64,000 nucleotides of DNA, from NCBI RefSeq assembly GCF_014138605.1, contig NZ_JACJHX010000001.1, positions 558,001-622,000 of the forward strand. The letters are read 5' to 3'. Positions within the stretch are counted from its first letter, which is position 1; each line of letters begins with the position of its first letter. The DNA comes from Peribacillus huizhouensis. Its GTDB lineage: Bacteria > Bacillota > Bacilli > Bacillales > DSM-1321. The translations under genes were made by a program, and so were the position numbers. Of the stretch, positions 7,903 through 17,500 are shown piece by piece. The notes below the pieces were generated by a model. The model saw only the letters and a program-made list of their open reading frames with translations, was not told where the DNA came from and made no database searches.

Positions 7903-7914
7903 AAAACCATCAGA

Positions 7915-8091
7915 TTAAATGACAAGTTGGATTAATAGGCCAATAAGAAGGAAAGCAATACTTGCAGCACCTAAAATTAGCATTCTTTGTTTTATTATTT
8001 TTTTTGAGGGAAACATGCCTGGTCTTTGTAAAATGGCCAAATAGAAGAATGACGCCATTAATAACGCGAGTGATAATATAAAAAAAAACAA
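7915..8091 (-). CDS. Small two-TM membrane protein (58 aa)
   Basis: A TTG start preceded by AAGGAGG with 7-9-base spacing opens a 58-codon frame. The protein is two hydrophobic helices (residues ~2-20 and ~39-57) joined by a short basic loop (QRPGMFPSKKIIKQR). It is convergent with trpP and shares its terminator region. I do not recognise the family. The good ribosome binding site and the clear two-helix pattern make it likely real. Confidence 0.6.
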   Translation of the reverse strand: MFFFILSLALLMASFFYLAILQRPGMFPSKKIIKQRMLILGAASIAFLLIGLLIQLVI

Positions 8092-8121
8092 GACGCTACT
8101 CCTCCTTTTTCAATAGCTTTT

Positions 8122-8310
8122 TGTATGAAGGACATGGGGACGGGTCTGCGCGACTTACTAATCTAGACAGTCTACTTAGCAGATATACTTATTTTTTTGC
8201 AGTAAGCACCTCAAATTCCGGCTCCGCACGCGACCATTGTGATGAGGTGGGTGTAGCGTGCTACAGTGATTCGCCCTTAATGGTAAAAGGTGGTTGTCTT
8301 AGCGCGCCAT
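8122..8310. repeat. Family D repeat, second copy
   Basis: It begins GAAGGACATGGGGACGGG, then ACTTACTAATCTAG, GCAGATATACTT and GTGATGAGGTGGG, matching the copy at 2336-2505 block by block. The right end (TGGTAAAAGGTGG, CGCCATAT) is resembled by bases about 21682-21710. No coding frame is plausible. The 250 bases that follow (8311-8565) are AT-rich and show only the yhaH leader. Confidence 0.65.
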
Positions 8311-8565
8311 ATCTGTTTTGTATGTATATGTCAAACCTCACTTTATTATGATTTTTCAATTTGTAAACTATTTTTATATATTGAAAACAAAATAAAGATG
8401 TTTAAAAAAATACTTTTGTGATATAAAGAATATATAAACTAACTCTTTTACTAATAAGCAGTTTATGGTATTTTAATAAAAAGATTTTCAACTTTTATTT
8501 TATTTTCCTAGCAGGTTTTTTTAACTATAAGGCGAAATTAGTATAAAAGAAAATGAGGTGGTCAT

Positions 8566-8931
8566 TTGAGGACAAAATCAATTGTTTTTGGCATAATAAC
8601 AGGCACTATTGTAGGTGCTGCAGCTGCTCTCCTTACCGCACCAAGTTCTGGAACAGAGCTTCGCAGTAGAGTGAAAGCAAATACAACTGAAATTTCTAAC
8701 TCAATTAAAGAGCTGAAAATCCAGTTGATGAATGTAAAAGTAGATGCCATACACGCTTCAAAAATAAGCACAGAGACAATTAAAGCTTTTATAGAAGATG
8801 TGAGGATTTTAATTGAAGGCTGGAAACAGGATATTGAACCAAATTCAGAAGAAATAGCGAAAAGTATGAAAGAAATCGAAGCAACGATTCAAGAACTCGA
8901 AATGATTGCTACTCCTAAAAATGAATCATGA
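8566..8931 (+). CDS. yhaH: YtxH-domain protein YhaH
   Basis: This 121-residue protein starts at TTG 8566 after GAGGTGG. An N-terminal hydrophobic segment with GAAAALLTAPSSGTELR is the YtxH/YhaH hallmark; the rest is a charged helical region with coiled-coil character. It is probably a membrane-anchored general-stress-type protein of unknown mechanism. It sits between trpP and scoC as in B. subtilis. Confidence 0.85.
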   Translation: MRTKSIVFGIITGTIVGAAAALLTAPSSGTELRSRVKANTTEISNSIKELKIQLMNVKVDAIHASKISTETIKAFIEDVRILIEGWKQDIEPNSEEIAKSMKEIEATIQELEMIATPKNES

Positions 8932-9181
8932 AAAACTAAAAAAAAATGCCGGCTTGCGTAATATCTTTTTGCAACAAAACAAAGTGTACATATTTATAAG
9001 TAAAAAAAACAATTTTTTGAACACGTAATCATGCCGGCACTTCTACCTTTTAGTAGCTACATAAGCTGATATAAAAAATTTACATGAAAAATTCTAAAAA
9101 TTTCGCAAATTTAGCTTTATTAATCTTTACTTTATTGTCATAATAAAACTAGAGAATTCTGATAAGTAGGTGAGTGTATTC

Positions 9182-9760
9182 ATGCAGGAAAAAAATTATA
9201 CTATGAAAGATGCTATGATCTTCAGCCAGAGAATTGCTCAATTAAGTAAAGCACTTTGGAAGGCAGCCGAAAAAGATTGGCAACAATGGATTAAACCGTT
9301 TGATTTAAACATTAACGAACATCACATCTTATGGATTGCTTACCATTTAAATGGTGCTTCCATTTCAGATGTAGCAAAATTCGGCGTTATGCATGTTTCA
9401 ACCGCATTTAATTTTTCCAAAAAATTAGAAGAACGCGGCTTATTAACTTTTTCAAAGAAAGAAAATGACAAACGTAATACGTATATTCAAATTACATTAG
9501 AGGGAGAAAGGATTTTATTAGATTTAATGGAACAGTATGATCCTGCTAGCAATTCGGTACTTTCAGGAACTCTTCCAATGCGAGAGCTATACGGGAAATT
9601 CCCTGATATGATGGAGATGATGGCCATTATCCGAAATATTTATGGCGAAGATTTTATGGGGATATTTGAACGGTCATTTGATAATATCGATAAAGAATTT
9701 ACCGTAGAAGAAGGGAAAATTGCAAAGAAAAAGTCAGAGAAAGAAACTGAGGCTGTTTAA
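9182..9760 (+). CDS. scoC: MarR-family transition-state regulator ScoC (Hpr)
   Basis: ScoC represses protease, sporulation and peptide-transport genes in the transition state. The segment [16 protein letters not shown] followed by [16 protein letters not shown] is nearly identical to B. subtilis Hpr, and a winged helix-turn-helix follows ([20 protein letters not shown]). A GTG at 9170 is in frame, but AGGTGAG at 9168-9174 spaces correctly to ATG 9182 ([15 protein letters not shown]), giving 192 residues. The last bases overlap the convergent yhaI by 4 bp. Confidence 0.95.
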   Translation: MQEKNYTMKDAMIFSQRIAQLSKALWKAAEKDWQQWIKPFDLNINEHHILWIAYHLNGASISDVAKFGVMHVSTAFNFSKKLEERGLLTFSKKENDKRNTYIQITLEGERILLDLMEQYDPASNSVLSGTLPMRELYGKFPDMMEMMAIIRNIYGEDFMGIFERSFDNIDKEFTVEEGKIAKKKSEKETEAV

Positions 9761-10092
9761 TTCTTTGCAATTTTCTCCATCTCTTTCATAAAAGAATCAT
9801 ATAATCCTTGCTTTAAACAAGCTTCGATCAATTCATTTACTGTTACTTTTTCTGTTAATTCCATTGTCAGACAGTTAAAAAGCGGTTGAAAATGTATATA
9901 CCCTTCCGCTTTTTCTATTTCATACCGTTTGCTCAAATTATCACATACTTTTAAAATTTCATGAGCTTCTCTTTCGGAGAGATTTTTTTCAAAAAAGAGT
10001 ACATCTAATTGTGCATTCGGGTTCCGAATAATGTTTAATAAGAGTGTTTGATGAAATTTCAGTCTATTAATTTCTCTCTCTAAGTCTCGCAT
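9757..10092 (-). CDS. yhaI: DUF1878 protein YhaI
   Basis: This 111-residue all-helical protein matches the YhaI/DUF1878 family, for which a structure but no function is known. Recognisable parts are the [17 protein letters not shown]-terminus and the [20 protein letters not shown] middle. It ends convergently with scoC with a 4-bp overlap, the same arrangement as in B. subtilis. Confidence 0.85.
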   Translation of the reverse strand: MRDLEREINRLKFHQTLLLNIIRNPNAQLDVLFFEKNLSEREAHEILKVCDNLSKRYEIEKAEGYIHFQPLFNCLTMELTEKVTVNELIEACLKQGLYDSFMKEMEKIAKN

Positions 10093-10306
10093 TTAAAGCC
10101 TCCACCATTCTTCTACATTTACCGCTTTTCTCCATTATACATGATTTCTTTGACTTCTCCACGATTGCAAGCGCAAACAGATTATTTCATATAATATTCT
10201 ATTGATTTTTTTGCTTAATCATCGTAAAGTATGGGAAGGATTTTATTAAAAAGCATATTAGCTTTACCCTATTATCCTTATTATCCCGCTTGTGGAGGCG
10301 AATTTT

Positions 10307-10849
10307 TTGAATAGCTGGAAGTCAATCAACTTGGATAGGCAATTCGGGAATCAATTTATCTTCTTTCTATCCATGATGACCATGTTTTTTTCTTTTATTG
10401 TCATTTATTTAAGCATGAGTGTGTTTTTTCCTAATGTCTCCATGCATGATGATTATGGCTGGATTTTACTTTTTTCAGCGCTTTTCTTATACCCGATTCA
10501 TAAACTGATGCACTGCTGTCCTTGTATTCTGGAATATCCAAAAATTAAACCGGTATTTTATATTAAATGGAGGGTTCTTCCTCTCATTTCTTTCAAAATA
10601 GGTGATCCCATTCCAAAACGCCTATACAGATTAACTTTACTTTTTCCTTTTCTTGTATTAACGAGTGTTCTTATTGGTGGCGCATACGAATTCCCACATT
10701 ACGCTCATTATTTTGCCATCCTGCTTTCCATTCACACAGGACTATGCGTTTCTGATTTTATTGCGATTAAATGCATGAAGGGTTCACCTGAACAAAGCTA
10801 TGTAGAAGAAACTGAACAAGGATATGACATTCTTATTTTTAAAGATTAA
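10307..10849 (+). CDS. yhaJ: DUF3267 membrane protein YhaJ-like
   Basis: This protein of about 180 residues has four hydrophobic segments. DUF3267 proteins resemble membrane zincins with an HExxH-like motif in the second helix; here the motif reads HKLMH (PIHKLMHCCPC), so the catalytic Glu is replaced by Lys. GGAGG at 10294-10298 favours the TTG start at 10307 over the GTG at 10292, which overlaps it. Position between yhaI and prsA supports YhaJ. No activity is known. Confidence 0.7.
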   Translation: MNSWKSINLDRQFGNQFIFFLSMMTMFFSFIVIYLSMSVFFPNVSMHDDYGWILLFSALFLYPIHKLMHCCPCILEYPKIKPVFYIKWRVLPLISFKIGDPIPKRLYRLTLLFPFLVLTSVLIGGAYEFPHYAHYFAILLSIHTGLCVSDFIAIKCMKGSPEQSYVEETEQGYDILIFKD

Positions 10850-10961
10850 TAGGATATATACGAATGATGAAGACAACTAAATAAAAAGTTTTAAGTATCT
10901 TTTTTTGAAATTATTTGGTATCGTAATAATACAGACTTGTTTTAGAGGGAGGGATTCAGGA

Positions 10962-11144
10962 GTGATATTAATCGTGTTTATCATCTTCTCGGCCATAATT
11001 CTATATAATATTAACAGAATGACAAACTCATTATGTATCCAAAAAGAAATACCTGAAGACCGCCAAACGAAAGTATTTCGGACTATTAATATCTTAATTA
11101 CGATTTTACTATTGTCCTCGTATGTTGAAATATCCTTTACATAA
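10962..11144 (+). CDS. Small two-TM membrane protein (60 aa)
   Basis: GTG 10962 is preceded by GAGGGAGG with 9-base spacing. The frame gives a first helix (ILIVFIIFSAIILYNI), a soluble charged middle (QKEIPEDRQTKVF) and a second helix (INILITILLLSSYV). I do not recognise the family. An overlapping antisense frame (10877-11269) is a shadow. Confidence 0.55.
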   Translation: MILIVFIIFSAIILYNINRMTNSLCIQKEIPEDRQTKVFRTINILITILLLSSYVEISFT

Positions 11145-11157
11145 AAAATAACATGTA

Positions 11158-11236
11158 AGGCGGTCAGATTAACCGTTTCTGACCCTTCACAAAGTAAAAT
11201 GGTAGCCCTATGGGCAGATGTAAGGTCAGACAACAA
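11158..11236. repeat. Degenerate family B palindromic repeat
   Basis: GGTCAGATTAA ... TTCTGACCC at the left and AAGGTCAGAC at the right resemble the GGTCAGACC arms of the other B elements, but pairing is imperfect. It lies directly after a small gene. Confidence 0.4.
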
Positions 11237-11272
11237 ACGATGCGAAAAAGAAATGCTTTCGCTTATCACGCG

Positions 11273-11307
11273 AAAAAGGTGAACCTGTTAAAAGGTTCAC
11301 CTTTTTT
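11273..11307. terminator. Bidirectional intrinsic terminator
   Basis: AAAAAGGTGAACC and GGTTCACCTTTTTT form a stem with a 7- to 8-base loop and A/T runs on both sides. It can serve the 60-aa gene (plus) and the YjcZ-type gene (minus). Confidence 0.9.
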
Positions 11308-11318
11308 AGTATCCCATT

Positions 11319-11402
11319 TTATAGCCACGAAGCTCCGATGATAATCAAAAGGATAAAAAGTACAACAATTAAAGCGAAACCTCCGCCGACTCCTCCAGAC
11401 AT
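11319..11402 (-). CDS. YjcZ-family sporulation peptide (27 aa)
   Basis: ATG after AAGGAGG opens a 27-codon frame with a Gly-rich N-terminus (MSGGVGGGFALIVVLFILL) and a single hydrophobic helix ending GASWL. This is the pattern of the YjcZ/YhaL-neighbour family of tiny hydrophobic spore-former peptides. A paralogue lies at 11555-11641. The function is unknown. Confidence 0.85.
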   Translation of the reverse strand: MSGGVGGGFALIVVLFILLIIIGASWL

Positions 11403-11554
11403 TGTGTATCCTCCTTTCAATGATGCATACGAACAATCCCGTTTATAGAAATCTGGTTGCAATTTTACAACCAACCCTTTAACGGCTACGATATTCTATT
11501 CAGCTTATCTTTAAGAAGCGTGGGCTTTTTCCGTTTTTTAATTAGATGTGGTTT

Positions 11555-11641
11555 TTAGTTACAAAAAGCAGCACCAACAATGATTAATAAAATAAACAAT
11601 ACTACTAACAAAGCAAATCCTCCGCCAAATCCAATGCCCAT
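11555..11641 (-). CDS. YjcZ-family sporulation peptide (28 aa), paralogue
   Basis: ATG after AAAGGAGG opens MGIGFGGGFALLVVLFILL followed by IIVGAAFCN. It is clearly a paralogue of the peptide at 11319-11402, on the same strand and 150 bases upstream, each with its own ribosome binding site. A C-terminal Cys-Asn replaces the Trp-Leu of its partner. Confidence 0.85.
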   Translation of the reverse strand: MGIGFGGGFALLVVLFILLIIVGAAFCN

Positions 11642-11812
11642 TTATAATACCTCCTTTATATTCGTAGACAGTCTTTGTTAAGGAACGGACTGCCTAATGT
11701 ACACGAAACCAATATGTGTGAACGATCATTACATCTTATGTAAACGGATAAAAGTTGGATGGGCGGTTGCCTACTTTCTTTAAATTAAGATGCAAAATTC
11801 GCACTTTAATTT

Positions 11813-11861
11813 TTGAAAATCTTCCAAATATGGTATAGTAAGATTTGTGGATTCACAAATC
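11813..11861 (+). promoter_or_regulatory. Putative prsA promoter with palindrome at the transcription start
   Basis: TATAGT (11834-11839) is a good -10 element. TTGAAA lies 15 bases upstream, or TTTTGA 17 bases upstream. Directly after it, GATTTGTG-GATT-CACAAATC (11842-11861) is a perfect 8-bp-arm palindrome that would lie at the start site: either an operator or a 5' hairpin protecting the mRNA. Confidence 0.5.
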
Positions 11862-11895
11862 AGCCACGAATCTAGATAAACAGGAGTTGTTCTAA

Positions 11896-12777
11896 ATGAA
11901 AAAATGGGCTTTATCCATAACGGTAATTGCGGGTCTACTAGGATTATCTGCTTGTAGCAACGGCGGCGATTCTGAAGTGGTGGCAACTTCCAAAGCGGGA
12001 GACATAACGAAAGAAGAGCTTTACGATGCAATGAAAGATCGATACGGCGATGCAGTTTTGCAAGAGCTAGTATATGAAAAAATTCTTTCAGATAAATATA
12101 AAGTAACTGATAAAGAACTAGACAAAAAAGTGGACGAGGTTAAAAAGCAATTTGGTGATAGCTTTGAAATGGCACTCACTTCAAATGGCTTTGCCGATGA
12201 AGCTGCTTTTAAGCGTACAATGAAGAGCGGAATGCTCCAAGAAAAAGCAGCGACTGCTAGTGTTAAAGTAACTGAAGCTGATATTAAAGCTGCCTATGAA
12301 AAGAAACAGCCTGAAATTCACGCACGACACATCCTCGTTGAAGATGAAGCAACTGCTAAAGAAGTAAAAGATAAGCTTAACAAGGGAGAAGACTTTGCTA
12401 AGTTAGCGAAAGAATATTCAACAGATACTGGAAGTGCTGAAAAAGGCGGGGACCTTGGATGGTTTGGACAAGGAGCAATGGTTCCTGAATTTGAAGAAGC
12501 TGCTTATGCTTTGAAGAAAGATGAAATCAGCGAACCAGTTAAAAGCCAATATGGATTCCATATCATTCAACTTCTAGATAAAAAAGAGAAAAAATCTTAT
12601 GAAGATTCAAAGGCTGAGATCGAAAAAGAATTAAAGCTTGCTAAACTTGATGCTGCTACAGTTCAAAAAGCCCTTTCTAAAGAAGTAAAAGATGCAGATG
12701 TAAAAGTGAAAGATAAAGAGTTACAAGACACATTTAAAAATGAAGAACAAGAACCAGCTACACCAGCTAAAAAGTAA
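11896..12777 (+). CDS. prsA: Foldase lipoprotein PrsA (peptidyl-prolyl isomerase)
   Basis: PrsA folds secreted proteins at the outer face of the membrane. The 293-residue precursor has a signal peptide with lipobox LSAC (Cys about residue 20), an N-terminal helical chaperone region, a parvulin domain from [10 protein letters not shown] (about 137) to [11 protein letters not shown] (about 232), and a Lys/Glu-rich C-terminal tail. CAGGAG precedes the ATG. It is followed by a family B palindrome shared with convergent yhaL. Its position beside yhaL and scoC matches B. subtilis; ScoC and Ecs, also in this window, act on secretion too. Confidence 0.97.
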   Translation: MKKWALSITVIAGLLGLSACSNGGDSEVVATSKAGDITKEELYDAMKDRYGDAVLQELVYEKILSDKYKVTDKELDKKVDEVKKQFGDSFEMALTSNGFADEAAFKRTMKSGMLQEKAATASVKVTEADIKAAYEKKQPEIHARHILVEDEATAKEVKDKLNKGEDFAKLAKEYSTDTGSAEKGGDLGWFGQGAMVPEFEEAAYALKKDEISEPVKSQYGFHIIQLLDKKEKKSYEDSKAEIEKELKLAKLDAATVQKALSKEVKDADVKVKDKELQDTFKNEEQEPATPAKK

Positions 12778-12842
12778 AAAACATAATTAGTGCTTGGAGC
12801 TAGATGAAGAAAAGCCATATACATCTCAACTCTAAAAACCCT

Positions 12843-12963
12843 AAAAAAAAGAGGCTGTCCATATTAAAAGAATCTGACTAATATCTACTCAATATCGTTT
12901 AAATGACTTAGTAAACGATTTATAGAGTATGTTGTCAGACGCTTTTAGGACATCCTCTTTTTT
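12843..12963. repeat. Family B palindromic element between prsA and yhaL
   Basis: Arms AAAAAGAGG-TGTCC, TCTGAC and TCGTTTA are matched in reverse order by TAAACGA, GTCAGA and GGACATCCTCTTTTT. The whole ~120 bases can fold on themselves. It overlaps the yhaL stop codon and probably terminates both convergent genes. Confidence 0.75.
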
Positions 12964-13150
12964 AATGTTCCATTCCTGGCTGTTGCTCTTTTTTCCTGCC
13001 TTCTTGTTCCTTCTTCATTCGCTCAATATACTTTTGCCCTTCCTGCTCAATCCACTCATTTTCTTTTTTCCGATCCTGTCTTGCTGTATATACACTCATC
13101 CAAGCACTAACTAAGATTCCTGCAAAAATAATCCAAACCCAGATTGGCAT
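12962..13150 (-). CDS. yhaL: Sporulation protein YhaL
   Basis: This 62-residue protein has one N-terminal membrane helix (IWVWIIFAGILVSAWMSVYTA) and a highly charged Lys/Glu/Gln tail. It matches YhaL, a spore-former protein found next to prsA. Its function is unknown. The stop codon lies in a palindromic repeat. Confidence 0.8.
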   Translation of the reverse strand: MPIWVWIIFAGILVSAWMSVYTARQDRKKENEWIEQEGQKYIERMKKEQEGRKKEQQPGMEH

Positions 13151-13264
13151 GTGCTTGCTCCTTTCAGGGACCTTGTCCCACTCGTATTACTAAAAGAATA
13201 TGCTAGAAGCAAAAATATATGACTACTTTTTCAGGTTCTAGGTCAAATATTGGGGTAATGGTTA

Positions 13265-13300
13265 CAAAAAAAGCACCAATGCAAAATCTTCGCATGGTGC
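13265..13300 (-). terminator. Intrinsic terminator of yhaM
   Basis: Read on the minus strand, GCACCATGC pairs with GCATTGGTGC and is followed by a T run, 9 bases past the yhaM stop codon. Confidence 0.9.
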
Positions 13301-13308
13301 AATTATCA

Positions 13309-14253
13309 TTATTCAGAAAATGTTGGTTTGTAAAATGATCGATTTTCTAGTGCAAATACTTTTTCTGTAAATTCGCCTGGTTTAGCCTTTTCTAGAGCAC
13401 GATTCATCATATTAATTTTTGCATCTAAGTTATCAATATAATGGAGAACCTCTGCTTCACGAACTAGAGGTGGTTTGGCACTCCCCCACTCTGCTTTGCC
13501 ATGATGGCTCAAGACAAGATGCTGCAGAATCATGATTTCTTCGGTATGAATGTTCAATTCATCAGCTGCTTTGCCTATTTCATTGACCATAATCGTAATA
13601 TGACCAAGTAGATTTCCTTCAGTTGTATAAACAGTCGACACAGGGCCAGATAGCTCTTTCACTTTCCCAAGGTCATGCAAGATAATTCCTGCATATAAAA
13701 GATCTTTATCAAGTGTTGGATATAAAGCTGTGATCCCTTTCGCTAAATCAAGCATTGATACTACGTGATAAGCAAGCCCTGAATAAAATTCATGGTGATT
13801 TTTCGTTGCAGCTGGGAATGTCAAGAAATCACTTTGATATTTTTTCAGTAAATGACGAGTTATTCTTTGGATATTCGGGTTTTTCATTTCAAAAATATAC
13901 TGTGTAATTTTCCCCATCATTTCATCTTGACTCAATGGAGCCGTTTGAATAAGATCGGCTGGGGTCACACCATCCTGTTCAGTCGTTAAACGGATATTTC
14001 GAATCTTCAACTGGCTGCGACCTCGGAAATTCTGAACATCCCCCAACACTTTGACCGTTTTTTCACCTGAAAAATTGCGCTCATCGTCCTCGGAAACGTC
14101 CCATAACTTTGCTTCTATTTCTCCTGTTTTATCAGAAAGAATCAGCGTAAGAAAGGGCTTGCCATTACTAGCCACTGCTTTTGTACTACTTTTAATATAC
14201 ATATATGTATCCATTGAATCACCAACACCGAAGTGAATGATGCCTTTTTGCAT
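13309..14253 (-). CDS. yhaM: 3'-5' exoribonuclease YhaM
   Basis: YhaM degrades RNA and single-stranded DNA from the 3' end. An N-terminal OB-fold nucleic-acid domain ([20 protein letters not shown]) precedes an HD metal-dependent domain; the HD dyad is visible in ILHDLGK and the later LSHHGK. The frame extends to 14286, but ATG 14253 follows GGAGG with 9-base spacing and gives the usual 314 residues ([12 protein letters not shown]). In B. subtilis it belongs with yhaN and yhaO; here a family A repeat separates it from yhaN. Confidence 0.95.
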   Translation of the reverse strand: MQKGIIHFGVGDSMDTYMYIKSSTKAVASNGKPFLTLILSDKTGEIEAKLWDVSEDDERNFSGEKTVKVLGDVQNFRGRSQLKIRNIRLTTEQDGVTPADLIQTAPLSQDEMMGKITQYIFEMKNPNIQRITRHLLKKYQSDFLTFPAATKNHHEFYSGLAYHVVSMLDLAKGITALYPTLDKDLLYAGIILHDLGKVKELSGPVSTVYTTEGNLLGHITIMVNEIGKAADELNIHTEEIMILQHLVLSHHGKAEWGSAKPPLVREAEVLHYIDNLDAKINMMNRALEKAKPGEFTEKVFALENRSFYKPTFSE

Positions 14254-14337
14254 GTGTACATACCTCCGTTCCAATTTCAGTATCAATAGTATACCATATC
14301 TTGCAATATTACGGTTTCAACTTCTTCGATTTTCATG

Positions 14338-14482
14338 ATAAAGTGAAACTTCAATCAGTGGGGGTTTTCTCCAATCCCCACTGATTGTTAGTCCCGTTCT
14401 ACTGTCGCTAAGATCTTCGCTCTCACTTCGATCAATCGACAGTACGTACCCGATTTATCGAACTCAGCCTGTAGGGGTGTTA
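14338..14482 (+). repeat. Family A element between yhaM and yhaN
   Basis: It begins ATAAAGTGAAACTTCAATC, followed by a hairpin (AATCAGTGGGG / CCCCACTGATT), then GTTAGTCCCGTTCTA and ATTTATCGAACTCAGCCT. The same order is seen at 53708 and 59678. The right-end CCCGTTAATGCGGG hairpin of full copies is absent, so this copy is truncated. Confidence 0.75.
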
Positions 14483-14521
14483 CTTCCATTGATGCTAGAT
14501 AAATCTGTTCTAATTTTTTGC

Positions 14522-17500
14522 TTATAAAGAAGCTCCTAAAGGAGTTGACAAATACGTTAAACCGTCTTTTGAAAAGTGGTTGAGCAGATGTTCATGACAT
14601 GTAAAGAAAATTATTTGCCTATGTTCAGAAACTTTTTCAAGTAAAGCAATCGTATTTGCTGTTCGTTTACTGTCAAAATTCACAAAGCTATCATCAATAA
14701 TCAAAGGAAAAGAATCATCCTTGAATGTGTAGTCTGCGAGCGCAAGTCGGAATGCTACATATATTTGTTCTTGAGTACCACGGCTCACTTCATTGACGTC
14801 AAAAATCAAATGATCAGAGCGCTGGATAGTGAATCCGTCCGAATCATGGTTCAGAAAAATGCGATTGTACTGTCCATCCGTTAAATAGGTAAAATACTCT
14901 TCTGCTTTGCTTATCACACTAGGAAGACGTTCCTTTTTAAATGTATCAATCGTTTGGTTCAGCAAACTACGTGCTACGGCATATTTGGCCCAGTCTTTTG
15001 CTTCTTCGTTAAATATTCGGCGCGCTTCATAAAATTGATGCATTCTTTCATCATATAAACCGCCTTCTTCAAGCTGTTTAATTTTGTGTTTCAAATCAGA
15101 TTGCTTCTCTAGCAGCTGTTCATGTTTACTAGTGATTTCAGTTCGAATTGTTTCAAGATTTTCAATCGTATACTTGCTAATGTCTTTTTCGATATAGCAA
15201 GTGAGTTGTTCTCCTTGTAAACGCGCCTGCTTAAGTTGGACAATGATAAGCTTCAGCTGGCTGAGAAGTTGTAGCTTTTCTTCAGCATCAAATGCTTTTT
15301 TCCGAAAATCACCTTCATCGGCCGCACCAACTTGGTCTATTAATTCTTGTATTTGCTTAGTTACATAATCCGTTTCTGATTTGTGATTCTCAAGTGCAAC
15401 TTTCGTTTTGGATATTTCCTCAAAATTCTGTTTCAGTTGAATTTGTTTTTCGAACAAACCATTTAACGCTCGTTTCAAAATAGTGAGAGCTTCCTGCCAA
15501 GTACCCGGATATTCTTCCAACTCACTGGTATAATAAAACAACGCTTTCTTCCTATTTTGTATTTCCAAATGTATATGCTCTATATTGTTACGGATTTCGT
15601 TTTTCTCTTCCACTTTCACTTTTAATTTCTCAAGAAAGCTGAAGATTTGCTCTAAGTCATGCTGGATCGCTTCATTCGGAAGCCCCCATAGTTTCGCGAT
15701 ATTCATAGCTTCCGCCTGAACTATATTCCACGATACTTCCCAAGTTTCAAAATCATGTATCACATCATCAAATGCTTGTTCTCGTTCTCCCATCTTAAAT
15801 GCTTCATTAGCTATTAAACGTTCTAATTCTCGTTCTTGTTCAAGTAGACGCCGAACTGAATCAGTTTCAAATTCTATAGATTGAAAATGAGCTTCTTCTT
15901 TCTCAAGGGAAGTTCGCTTCTCTTTGACCTCAGAAATTTGCCTCTTGTATTCAACTAACGTATTCTTTTCCTTAAAAAAGAAAAATCTTGTCCAAATAAC
16001 AAATAGTGCAGCTGCAAAGAAAACAGTAAGTATAGGCTGTTTAATAATAAACGAATAATACGAAATGCCTAATAGAACCATGCTGATAAAAACAAAGATT
16101 ATTCGCTTTTTACTATGTTGATCCCGCTCTTTTTTTTCTTGAACTTTATACATCCGATCCAGGTTCGCAATTTGTTCATCTAGCATATCTTTTTTCACTT
16201 GATCATATTGTTTTTGTTGATTTTGATCTTGTGCTGTCTCGAACTTGAGCTTTTGTTCCTTTGGCATGCGTCGATTCTTAAGTTCTATCAGCCGCATTTC
16301 AGACTGTTCTAAACGGCCTTTTACTTGTTTATATCGCTCATCAAGTTGCTCTTTTTCATTACTTAACACTCGTTTTTTTTGAGCGAGCGTTCTTACTTTG
16401 TCCTTCTTAAAGGAGCTGAAATCAAGCTCCAAGATTGCTTCTTCACTACTTTTAAAAGACAAATCAGCCTTATGTTGATCGATTTCCTTATTTACTAGTT
16501 CGAAAACTTTTTCTGCTTGATGTTTATCGAGCTCTAATTGTTCAAGAAGCGCAGAACTCTCGATAGCTGTTTCGATATTTTCTTTATTTCCTTCTAAAAA
16601 AGGGGATACGAACATCTTCTCCCGTTCAACCATCAGTTCGTCAATCTGTTGTTGAAATGAAGCTTGCTTTGCCTCAAGCTGCAGCAAAATAGAACTTAGC
16701 TGTTCAAACCGTTTTAAACCATCAATTGGAAACAATTGATCACCTAACAGAGCCAATCTCGATTTGATGACAGCCTGCTCTTCAATAAGCGGCTTGATTC
16801 GAAGATATTCTCCTGTATAAAAGAGCTGTTCTTCATTAACCTGAAATTGTTTCTTCAGCTCTTCCAGTTCTTCGTTAATTTCTTTTAACTCACTTTGTAA
16901 TTCATTATAGGTAAGCTGATCATCACCTGCGATTTTCATATCTTGTTGACGTGTTTTCAGCTGCTTCATTTGACTATTAAGCAGCGGTTTCTGTCCAGAA
17001 GGTTTGAACCTTAAATCCAGCTCTTTTTGCAATTTCCCTTCTACATCCAAAATCTTATCATTGCCAACTAAACCTGCCGAAAGCAAATACTTGCCTATGG
17101 TTCCTTCTCCTAGCATATGTAGTCCTTGTAAACCTTGTAGGTCAAAAGAAAAAATCGATTGATAATAGGCCTTATCCATGCCTTGCATAATATTATTAAG
17201 CATTTCTTCCCCAAACACTTCACCATTTTCAAACGTGACAATTACATCCCCCGTCGCTTTTCCTTTTACCCTTTCAATTCTTACCTCGCCATATTGCTTT
17301 GTTGCAACAATAAGCAGCCCTCCATATTTGGCATGCATTTTTGGTTCATATCGTAACTCGTTTTGAATTTTTGTTGGGAAGCCAAATAAGATACTGTGGA
17401 TAAACGACATTATTGTTGATTTGCCAGCTTCATTTTTCCCGAAAAACACATGCAGACCTGACATGTTTGTAAACCGCATATTTTCCATTTTTCCATAGCC

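Noticed and set aside
8945-9042. TGCCGGC / GCCGGCA inverted pair between yhaH and scoC
   Set aside because: Only 7 bp pair across about 80 bases with no further pairing; a chance match is likely.
11780-12031. Minus-strand frame over the prsA leader and signal peptide
   Set aside because: It is antisense to a clear lipoprotein gene and has no ribosome binding site.
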